A stretch of DNA of 5,750 bases from Candidatus Kaiserbacteria bacterium (GCA_023264435.1 JAHFMK010000041.1:1-5750), one strand, 5' to 3'. Counted from the first letter of the stretch, positions 1 to 4,827 are shown. Notes: generated by a model not told the origin, from the letters alone. Program-made: numbers and translations.

Positions 1-630
1 ACATGCCACCACCTGCCCACACACAAATACATCCGCGTCATTAAAATCATAGTTCGCGATATGATTTTGAATATATCCGACAGGAAGTGATTCCTTCGTT
101 GTGGGTTGCGAAACGACATATGCAACGCGTACACGAGCATCCATTTTGAGGGCATCAAAATATGCACGATAGATAATCTCATCTTCTGAACGATTGCCAG
201 TTATCACCACCAATTGCTTCATATCTTTTCTCTTACAATGATGCTCCGCAAGTGATTTCACGACACCAGCTCCCACACCAAAACCAAACAGATATATTTT
301 TTCGCGTGTCATTTTATCAGCCGTGTTTTGTCCCAATGGACCCATCACTTCGATTTCTCTACCCACATAATTTTCATTCCATAAAATTGGTGACATGACT
401 CCTTGCAGACTGAGTCGAATTGCAAACGCAAGTGTGTCCTGCACACTATCAGAAGATGAAACAGAAAATGCTCGACGAATTGTCTCGCCATTGTGTTGTA
501 TAAATAGATTAAAAAAACATCCCGCAATAAAATCAACAGGTTCCGATAGTGTGATTGTAAATTCCTTGCAGGTTGGTGTGAGGTCAATAATATTTGTAAT
601 GGTGCCTTTAACTTTTTTGAGAGATGTCAT
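1..630 (-). CDS. FNR-type FAD/NAD(P)H oxidoreductase, 3' end cut by window edge
   Basis: Ferredoxin-NADP reductase-like flavoprotein, expected to move electrons between NAD(P)H and a redox partner through bound FAD, in the cytoplasm or at the inner membrane face. 210 residues are visible from the ATG at 630; the reading frame is open to base 1, so only the extreme C-terminus is missing. The N-terminal beta-barrel has the flavin motif R53-A-F-S (family RxYS), preceded by an AG...F/VNL strand near residues 36-43, then G97-P-L-G. The nucleotide-binding half begins near 111 (YLFGFGVGAG, replacing the usual GTGIAP) and includes VFVCGQ at 201-206, where most members have VCGP. It starts 20 bp after the ferric-reductase-like gene and is the third gene of the apbE operon. 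The weakened glycine/proline motifs leave the preferred nicotinamide, or even its use, uncertain. Family call is firm; partner is inferred. Confidence 0.85.
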   Translation of the reverse strand, partial: MTSLKKVKGTITNIIDLTPTCKEFTITLSEPVDFIAGCFFNLFIQHNGETIRRAFSVSSSDSVQDTLAFAIRLSLQGVMSPILWNENYVGREIEVMGPLGQNTADKMTREKIYLFGFGVGAGVVKSLAEHHCKRKDMKQLVVITGNRSEDEIIYRAYFDALKMDARVRVAYVVSQPTTKESLPVGYIQNHIANYDFNDADVFVCGQVVAC

Positions 631-650
631 ATGTTTTCTTATATTATTTT

Positions 651-1256
651 TTATATGCCCTGTACACGATTACGATTCATAATAAAAGCAGTTGTCGTGA
701 GCACAATCACCGTACTCATAAACCATGGCAACATCATATCATTGAGTATAATCGTGACGTACAGTCCACTTGCAAAAAAGTACACGTACGATAATTTTTG
801 AATACGTTTCCAAAAGACTCCTAATATTTTTTTTGATAATTGATTTGAGGTAATAAGTAATAACACCGCAGAGATATCTGCACAATGTGCAAGGAGTGCC
901 ATGTGTGTCACTGACCAATATGCAGGCGTCCCGAATGCGGTAAAAAATCCTGTCGGGTCAACAATAATTTTTGAGAGCATAAATGACACAATTAACGACG
1001 CCGAAAAAACTCCAAATCCTTTTCGCAGAATAACAAGTGGACGAATCCATTTCACGCCCCGCAATATATCTGCAAGTGGGCGGACGATCATCACCAAAAA
1101 TAATGAAATATGTGCTACAAAATAAATAGCGGTAGTATATTGCGTTGTGCTTTCTGGTACATATACAATAAGTTCAGGTAATCCAATAAGTATGAGCACT
1201 GAGAGAACCATCATGATTGATTGTGTCCGTTTAATTATGGTGAAATATGTTTTCAT
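651..1256 (-). CDS. six-helix membrane protein, MsrQ/ferric-reductase-like
   Basis: A 201-residue integral membrane protein with about six hydrophobic segments (roughly 14-33, 43-65, 76-97, 113-136, 153-171, 175-193). The layout and landmarks resemble the MsrQ (YedZ)/ferric-reductase transmembrane family: an Arg-Pro turn after helix 2 (R59-P60), an R78-K-G-F-G-V start to helix 3 (family RRxLGL), T136-S followed by LGxxW (I144-L-G-V-F-W), then an R-I-Q-K-L-S-Y segment matching family RLHRLVY. The histidines that carry heme in that family (helix 3, and helix 5 twice) are not there: those sites are F/S, Q154 and G/L. The only histidines are H49, H118 and H124. It overlaps the apbE stop by four bases (ATGA), implying translational coupling, and lies just before the FNR-like gene, so it is the likely transmembrane step of the electron path. 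Family assignment rests on pattern and context. Confidence 0.68.
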   Translation of the reverse strand: MKTYFTIIKRTQSIMMVLSVLILIGLPELIVYVPESTTQYTTAIYFVAHISLFLVMIVRPLADILRGVKWIRPLVILRKGFGVFSASLIVSFMLSKIIVDPTGFFTAFGTPAYWSVTHMALLAHCADISAVLLLITSNQLSKKILGVFWKRIQKLSYVYFFASGLYVTIILNDMMLPWFMSTVIVLTTTAFIMNRNRVQGI

Positions 1257-2155
1257 ACATTATTGGTGTTAATGGTGCCATCTGTCTGAATGAGTACATA
1301 CCGACACAATGTATCACCACACAATGACCGCAGAGCCTCTGTCCCTCGTAATAAAAGAACTTTTGTGAGCGCTTCTGCCATTGCTCCATCAGGATGCACT
1401 ACACTTCCCGATATGCCCATCATCTGAGGATTTGGCGTACCTTCAGGAGAGAGAATATGGTGCATCGAAACTCCCTGTGTGTGCCATACTCGGGCATAGG
1501 TACCACTCGTCGCCAGACTTGTGTTGTGGAGTACGATTGGCAACTCTTCATGCGTCACTGGATTAAATATAGTACATACAAATGGCTTGCCGAATTCATC
1601 AAAACCCCGCGTGTGGAGATCTCCCCCAATATTTACGATGACTCCTCCACACGCGGGGTTTTGTATCTCAATGCTTTTCGCAAGTTTTTCTGCAAGAAAT
1701 CCTTTCAAAAAACCTCCGAAATCCAACTGTTGATTTTCTCCAAGCTGTACTCGTCGTGTTTGTGTATCAATGCACACCCGTGAGAAATCAACAGCAACAG
1801 GGACGGTGCTCATTGCTATACGATCAACTTCCTTCACAAGCATTTGATAATCTTTATCATAACCATAGTGTGCAACTGATACGAGTGGGTTAAAAATACC
1901 CTCCGTCATATCATATAACGCACGAGCTTTTTCGAGTGCGGTCAAAAATGTTTCAGACACAACCATATCTTTACAATTATTTAATTGTGATAACTCACTC
2001 TCTGCATCAAATCGAGAGAAGATTTTTTCATACTGTTTTATCATGTCAAACGTATGGGCGATAATTGTATCTGCCTGTGTCGCTGGCACAACAATAGACA
2101 CCGTTACCTCGGTTCCCATGTGTCGTTCTGTTTTTCCGTATTCTCGCACATTCAT
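1253..2155 (-). CDS. apbE: FAD:protein FMN transferase (ApbE)
   Basis: ApbE enzymes use FAD and Mg2+ to attach FMN covalently to a Thr/Ser of an acceptor protein. The 300-residue product has the family landmarks in order: M13-G-T, F46-S-R-F..S53-E-L-S-Q-L-N, G86-I-F-N-P, L144-D-F-G-G-F-L-K151-G, N175-I-G-G-D-L, T216-S-G-T-Y-A-R and H232-H-I-L-S-P. In the last metal-binding motif the usual Asp (ADA) is Glu (A260-E-A). There is no signal peptide or lipobox, unlike proteobacterial ApbE, so it should act in the cytoplasm or be exported by another route. No acceptor with a D-[ST]-G-A-T type motif is visible in the window. It heads the operon and is divergent from the response regulator. The start is unsure: ATG at 2155 has no SD, and the best -10 predicts initiation at GTG 2149 (codon 3). 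A perfect inverted repeat lies in the coding region at 1600-1663. Confidence 0.95.
   Translation of the reverse strand: MNVREYGKTERHMGTEVTVSIVVPATQADTIIAHTFDMIKQYEKIFSRFDAESELSQLNNCKDMVVSETFLTALEKARALYDMTEGIFNPLVSVAHYGYDKDYQMLVKEVDRIAMSTVPVAVDFSRVCIDTQTRRVQLGENQQLDFGGFLKGFLAEKLAKSIEIQNPACGGVIVNIGGDLHTRGFDEFGKPFVCTIFNPVTHEELPIVLHNTSLATSGTYARVWHTQGVSMHHILSPEGTPNPQMMGISGSVVHPDGAMAEALTKVLLLRGTEALRSLCGDTLCRYVLIQTDGTINTNNV
1600..1663. repeat. perfect 19-bp inverted repeat inside apbE
   Basis: Arms at 1600-1618 and 1645-1663 are exact reverse complements over 19 bases (each arm contains CCCCGCGTGTGGAG or its complement), with a 26-base spacer. On the coding strand they encode Q-N-P-A-C-G (before the VNIGGDL motif) and L-H-T-R-G-F (directly after it). 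In mRNA this would be a very stable stem within the enzyme's active-site region. Chance is not a reasonable explanation for the length; a templated inversion copy or a selected RNA structure are the main options. Confidence 0.93.
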
Positions 2156-2189
2156 ATTCTAAATATGAAAGATGAAGAGAATATGAATG
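2149..2189. promoter_or_regulatory. dyad and direct-repeat operator in the apbE/regulator divergent region
   Basis: A perfect 12-bp inverted repeat, CATTCATATTCT at 2149-2160 and its complement at 2178-2189 (17-bp spacer), spans the divergent gap and covers the apbE start. Within it, on the minus strand, is the direct repeat TTCATA-N4-CTTCAT (2187 down to 2172), with half-sites 11 bp apart as in OmpR/PhoB-family boxes; a further TTCAT follows at 2169-2165. A TAGAAT hexamer (2161-2156, minus strand) sits 10 bp after the box and is the candidate apbE -10. Binding by the adjacent regulator is inferred. Confidence 0.5.
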
Positions 2190-2191
2190 AG

Positions 2192-2200
2192 TGATACACT
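2192..2200 (+). promoter_or_regulatory. extended -10 promoter of the response regulator, leaderless
   Basis: TGATACACT has the form TGn-TAnnnT of an extended -10 element. It ends 6 bases before the ATG at 2207, so transcription would begin at or within a base of the start codon. No Shine-Dalgarno sequence precedes the ATG, which agrees with a leaderless mRNA. No clear -35 is seen; the direct-repeat box at 2172-2187 occupies that position. Confidence 0.45.
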
Positions 2201-2206
2201 CTATAC

Positions 2207-2875
2207 ATGAAAATACTTATTGTCGAAGATAATGAAAAAATCTCAAAATACATCACACACACTCTTCAGGAAGAGGCGTATGCTGTTGACCAAGTGTATG
2301 ATGGAGTAACGGGAGAACGACGAATACTCAGCGGTGACTATGATGCAATCATTCTTGATATTATGCTTCCCGAAAAAGATGGTGTAAGTGTATGTAAAAG
2401 TGTTCGTGTGGCGGGTATAACCATCCCCATCCTTATGCTCACTGCGAAAGGAGATGTTGCAGATAAAATACTTGGTCTCGATAGTGGTGCTGACGATTAT
2501 ATGCTCAAACCATTTGCTATGGAAGAATTGCTCGCACGTATCCGCGCACTCCTCCGTCGTCCGACTGGCAAACTCGGTGAGAAACTTTCTGTACAAGATA
2601 TCACTCTCACCACCGCAACACGAGCAGTACAGCGTGGTTCACGCACCATATCACTCACGCTCAAAGAATATACAATACTTGAATATCTTATGCGAAACGC
2701 AGGTACCATTGTGACACGAGAGCAACTCTTGGATCATTGTTGGGACTTTGCATATAGTGCCTTTAGTAATATAACTGATGTGTACGTAAAACAAATTCGC
2801 CAAAAGCTTGGCGGTGCTCATGATACCTATATTCAAACAATTCGCGGAACGGGTTACCTCTTTAAGACAGAATGA
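2207..2875 (+). CDS. OmpR/PhoB-family response regulator
   Basis: Cytoplasmic transcription factor activated by phosphorylation from the kinase encoded next to it. The 222 residues are a full-length two-domain regulator. The receiver domain (1-118) has the acidic pair E7/D8, the phospho-acceptor D51 in ILDIMLPEKDG, switch residue T79, Y98 and K101-P. The winged-helix domain (about 127-222) has the family signature LTLKEYTILEYL, the recognition-helix region with NITDVYVKQIRQKL, and the wing hairpin TIRGTGYLF. All catalytic and switch residues are intact. The gene is divergent from apbE across 51 bp and its 3' end overlaps the kinase start by 56 bp. Targets are not known; the 11-bp-phased repeat upstream of apbE/this gene and upstream of rubredoxin suits this family, so autoregulation and control of those operons is a reasonable inference. 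Confidence 0.96.
   Translation: MKILIVEDNEKISKYITHTLQEEAYAVDQVYDGVTGERRILSGDYDAIILDIMLPEKDGVSVCKSVRVAGITIPILMLTAKGDVADKILGLDSGADDYMLKPFAMEELLARIRALLRRPTGKLGEKLSVQDITLTTATRAVQRGSRTISLTLKEYTILEYLMRNAGTIVTREQLLDHCWDFAYSAFSNITDVYVKQIRQKLGGAHDTYIQTIRGTGYLFKTE
2810..2816 (+). promoter_or_regulatory. Shine-Dalgarno-like site for the histidine kinase
   Basis: GGCGGTG differs by one base from the extended SD sequence GGAGGTG and lies three bases before ATG 2820 (five bases from the GGCGG core). It is the only clear SD-like site before any start codon in this window, and it favours ATG 2820 over the in-frame TTG 2808 or GTG 2814. Confidence 0.45.
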
Positions 2876-3854
2876 GTTTTCTCGTGCAACATGGAATCTT
2901 ACGGCATATTACATTGGCGGTGTCTTTCTATTACTCACTATTTCAAGTGTTATAATTTTACTCCTTGTCCCTCCTGACATCAGTCGTCTCTCCGAACACC
3001 TTCTTCAAAACGAAGGGGGCGCAACGTCCACTCATCAAGAATTCAGTGTATACGAACTCAATGAACATCTTTTTGAAGTGCTTATCATTGTGAATACGAG
3101 TATCCTCATTATCTTTATGATGAGTGCATATTTTTTTGCACGAAAAACGCTTTCTCCCATTGAGGAAATGCAAAAAAAACAAACACAGTTTATGGGCGAC
3201 ACCGCACATGAATTACGTACACCACTCACCGTACTCAAATCTGGTTCAGAGAGTATCCTTCGCCAATCACATACTCCTGATGAATATATCCTTTTTATAC
3301 GAGAATCATTAGAGGAGATAGAGAGAATGAACAAACTCACCGATGAACTTCTTTTTCTGTTGCAACAAGAACATTCATCAATTTCTAAAACTTTTATAGA
3401 AACCAATATAAGCACGCTTCTTACCCATGAGATTGAAAAATTCATCCCCTATGCACACGAAAGACACGTAACGGTATCACACACTATCGAGCAAAATATG
3501 CTCGCCCAGATAATTCCTGATGACTGCATTCGCCTCTTTAAAAATCTATTAAAAAATGCAGTGGATTACAATGTTCCCAATGGGACCATTACCGTAACAG
3601 CACATTCGTCAAATAATCATATTGTCTGTACAGTTGCTGATACAGGTATTGGCATAGCCTCTTCTGAGATAAAACATATATTTGATAGATTTTACAAAGT
3701 TAACACCGCTCGAACACACACAAAACATGGTGGCACTGGTCTTGGACTCGCTATTGTATATGAAATTGTGAAGAACCATAGCGGGAGCATTACGGTTGAA
3801 AGTACTCTCGGCTCAGGTTCCGCATTTGTGATACATATACCTCTTCACCAATAG
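2820..3854 (+). CDS. membrane sensor histidine kinase
   Basis: Partner kinase of the regulator just upstream. From ATG 2820 it has 344 residues: an N-terminal cytoplasmic stretch, TM1 (about 28-50), a small outer loop of about 35 residues (51-85), TM2 (about 86-107), then a HisKA domain with the phospho-acceptor H130 in H-E-L-R-T-P-L, followed by an HATPase_c domain. ATP-lid boxes are complete: N box N242..N246 (NLLKNAVDYN), G1 D274-T-G-I-G-I, F box F288-D-R-F-Y, G2 G304-G-T-G-L-G-L. Only about 20 residues separate TM2 from the histidine, too few for a HAMP domain, and the loop is too small for a standard ligand-binding fold, so it probably senses a membrane or redox cue or a protein partner. 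No ATG/GTG/TTG lies in frame between 2820 and TM1, so the 56-bp overlap with the regulator gene appears real. Confidence 0.93.
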   Translation: MIPIFKQFAERVTSLRQNEFSRATWNLTAYYIGGVFLLLTISSVIILLLVPPDISRLSEHLLQNEGGATSTHQEFSVYELNEHLFEVLIIVNTSILIIFMMSAYFFARKTLSPIEEMQKKQTQFMGDTAHELRTPLTVLKSGSESILRQSHTPDEYILFIRESLEEIERMNKLTDELLFLLQQEHSSISKTFIETNISTLLTHEIEKFIPYAHERHVTVSHTIEQNMLAQIIPDDCIRLFKNLLKNAVDYNVPNGTITVTAHSSNNHIVCTVADTGIGIASSEIKHIFDRFYKVNTARTHTKHGGTGLGLAIVYEIVKNHSGSITVESTLGSGSAFVIHIPLHQ

Positions 3855-3855
3855 C

Positions 3856-3887
3856 TTCATAGAATCTTCATATAAGCTGCGTATGCT
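3856..3887 (+). promoter_or_regulatory. direct-repeat box and -10 upstream of rubredoxin
   Basis: TTCATA (3856-3861), four bases, CTTCAT (3866-3871) form an 11-bp-phased direct repeat, matching the one beside apbE in all 12 fixed positions. TATGCT at 3882-3887 follows 10 bp after the box, the same distance as TAGAAT at apbE. The box starts two bases after the kinase stop codon. The whole 66-bp gap (3855-3920) otherwise holds only an AT-rich leader without an SD. This is the probable promoter of the rubredoxin operon; regulator binding is inferred. Confidence 0.45.
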
Positions 3888-3920
3888 ACTCCTGTAATTA
3901 TTGAAATTTTATTATAAAAT

Positions 3921-4091
3921 ATGGCACAGTATATTTGTTTAGAATGTGGTTGGATTTACGATGAAGCAATTGGCGACCCGACCAGAAATATTCCTGCGGG
4001 AACACTGTGGGAAACATTCCCCGATGATTTTAAATGTGGCGACTGCGATGTGACCAAGGGCCAAACCCATCTATGGCAAAAACTAGATTAA
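3921..4091 (+). CDS. rubredoxin
   Basis: A 56-residue one-iron electron carrier, the standard size for rubredoxin. The four iron ligands are C6, C9, C39 and C42. The first knuckle C-L-E-C-G is normal, and the central part (W11-I-Y-D-E, D19-P, I24-P-A-G-T, W30-E, P34-D-D-F) is typical. The second knuckle is C39-G-D-C42-D, whereas the family has C-P-x-C-G; loss of both the proline and the glycine next to ligands is unusual and could change redox potential or stability. It is preceded by the direct-repeat box shared with apbE, and followed after 13 bp by the exported coiled-coil gene. No SD is seen; the start is fixed by the family N-terminus. It may supply or drain electrons for the neighbouring flavin system, or serve in oxygen/peroxide defence; this is not shown by the sequence. 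Confidence 0.95.
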   Translation: MAQYICLECGWIYDEAIGDPTRNIPAGTLWETFPDDFKCGDCDVTKGQTHLWQKLD

Positions 4092-4104
4092 AAAAAATAT
4101 CATT

Positions 4105-4563
4105 ATGATACAAGAAATACGAAATGTCGTTCTCACATTTGGACTTATCGGGGTCCTTACGTTTGCGAGTGCGAACCATTATGCTGAAGCAGAGTTCACA
4201 AGACAAGAAGCTGAAAAGGTAAAGATGCTAGAACAAGCAAAAAACAATAACCAAATCAACGATATCCAGAACCAATTACGCAAGGAAGAGGCCCTTCAGG
4301 CACAACAGGCTGAAACAACACGTCTTGCAGCAGAAGCGAAGGCTGAGGCTGATGCACAACAATATAAAGCTGAACAAACAGCCACAGAATTACAGGCACA
4401 ACAATTAGAGAAAGCTCGTCTTGCAGCAGAAGCGAAGGCTGAGGCAGATCGAATTGCAACACTTCGTCAAGCAGTTATTGACGCACAAATTGCCTCTGAT
4501 GCTCAGGCAACCACATATACACAACCCAACGTAACATACAGTCGTCGTAGTCGTGCAAGCTAA
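4105..4563 (+). CDS. small exported Ala/Glu/Gln-rich coiled-coil protein, function unknown
   Basis: Not a recognised family. The 152-residue product starts with a hydrophobic segment (about 8-22) followed by A21-S-A23, a good signal peptidase I site, so it is probably exported; an uncleaved anchor is also possible. Residues about 30-130 are a long charged helix rich in A, E, Q and K, resembling the composition of TolA-like stalks, with two copies of RLAAEAKAEAD at 73-83 and 105-115 (32-residue period). The tail (136-152) is Ser/Thr/Tyr-rich and ends in an Arg-Ser cluster. There is no cysteine and no cofactor motif. It follows rubredoxin by 13 bp and is likely co-transcribed with it, though nothing in the protein suggests a redox role. 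Low-complexity coils match many unrelated proteins, so homology-based names should be treated with care. Confidence 0.8.
   Translation: MIQEIRNVVLTFGLIGVLTFASANHYAEAEFTRQEAEKVKMLEQAKNNNQINDIQNQLRKEEALQAQQAETTRLAAEAKAEADAQQYKAEQTATELQAQQLEKARLAAEAKAEADRIATLRQAVIDAQIASDAQATTYTQPNVTYSRRSRAS
4297..4449 (+). repeat. 96-bp-period internal repeat in the coiled-coil gene
   Basis: The segment 4297-4353 recurs at 4393-4449. Its core (4321-4349 and 4417-4445) is identical over 29 bases and begins CGTCTTGCAGCAG. The DNA identity is tighter than the protein needs, which points to a recent duplication of about 32 codons of the helix. Confidence 0.88.
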
Positions 4564-4590
4564 GACGTGTCATTATTTTTTGATACGTCT
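4563..4590. terminator. hairpin between the convergent coiled-coil gene and tRNA
   Basis: AGACGTGTCA (4563-4572) pairs with TGATACGTCT (4581-4590): ten pairs with one G-U, and a T-rich 8-base loop. It begins at the last base of the stop codon. No T-run follows on either strand, so it is at best an atypical terminator or a 3'-end stabilising stem. Confidence 0.4.
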
Positions 4591-4600
4591 CGCTAGTATG

Positions 4601-4672
4601 TGCCCCTGCTTGGAATCGAACCAAGAATAACGGCTTAGAAGTCCGCAGTTATATCCATTTAACTACAGGGGC
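4601..4672 (-). tRNA. tRNA-Arg (anticodon UCU)
   Basis: Reads AGA codons. On the minus strand the cloverleaf is complete: acceptor GCCCCTG/CAGGGGC (7 perfect pairs), D stem GTTA/TAAC with an 8-base loop, anticodon loop CTTCTAA with TCT at 4639-4637, a 4-base variable region, and T arm CTTGG-TTCGATT-CCAAG. Discriminator base is A (4601). CCA is not encoded, so a CCA-adding enzyme is required. The anticodon stem has a G27-U43 wobble and an A31-G39 mismatch next to the loop. The gene stands alone between convergent units; no other tRNA is adjacent. Confidence 0.95.
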
Positions 4673-4683
4673 AAGTAGGTAGA

Positions 4684-4745
4684 ATGATGAACATACATTT
4701 TCATCATATATGCAAATATAGACTTTGTATGAGTATTTGCATATA
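4684..4745. repeat. two abutting inverted repeats upstream of tRNA-Arg
   Basis: First: ATGATGAA (4684-4691) and TTCATCAT (4700-4707), 8-base loop. Second: TATATGCAAATA (4707-4718) and TATTTGCATATA (4734-4745), a perfect 12-bp pair with a 15-base spacer. They share base 4707. They lie 12-73 bp upstream of the tRNA 5' end, where its promoter must be; a weak -10 (TATGTT, 4695-4690 minus strand) falls inside the first. The rest of 4673-4790 is AT-rich with no gene seen. Confidence 0.6.
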
Positions 4746-4790
4746 GAGGGTGTGAAAAAACAAGTGGAATAATATTGTTTTTTCTTTGAT

Positions 4791-4825
4791 TGCACGGGAA
4801 GGTGGCTTCGCCACCTTCCCGTGCA
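4791..4825 (-). terminator. strong hairpin closing the PilO-like operon
   Basis: TGCACGGGAAGGTGG (4791-4805) pairs perfectly with 4811-4825 around a CTTCG loop, giving 15 pairs and a possible extra C-G. It starts two bases after the stop codon of the last minus-strand gene. The sequence after it on that strand is A-rich (ATCAAAGAAAAAAC), so the usual U-run is missing; it may terminate with help or protect the 3' end. Confidence 0.6.
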
Positions 4826-4827
4826 GT

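Noticed and set aside
345..587. Alternative-frame minus-strand ORF in the reductase gene
   Set aside because: It is in another frame of the clearly conserved FNR-like protein and shows no family features.
1394..1783. Plus-strand ORF of 129 codons opposite apbE
   Set aside because: It is antisense to conserved ApbE motifs, has no promoter or SD, and its length follows from apbE codon bias.
2480..2497. DSGAD in the response regulator as a possible ApbE flavinylation site
   Set aside because: It is the normal receiver-domain motif before the YxxKPF segment, lacks the acceptor Thr, and the protein is a cytosolic transcription factor.
2243..2596. Minus-strand ORF opposite the response regulator
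   Set aside because: It is a shadow of the receiver domain, without recognisable domain or start signals.
2865..2880. Programmed frameshift fusing regulator and kinase
   Set aside because: The kinase is +1 relative to the regulator, but no convincing slippery site is seen before the TGA, and an ATG with an SD-like site explains the overlap.
2872..2960. ATGA overlap at 2872 as the kinase start
   Set aside because: That ATG is in a different frame from the kinase and reads only about 27 codons before a stop.
3901..3918. TTGAAA and TATAAA as the rubredoxin promoter
   Set aside because: They are only 6 bp apart, and TATAAA is two bases from the ATG, which does not fit -35/-10 spacing.
4297..4449. 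CRISPR-like array
   Set aside because: Only two repeat copies, inside an open reading frame and in frame with it; a coding duplication is the simpler view.
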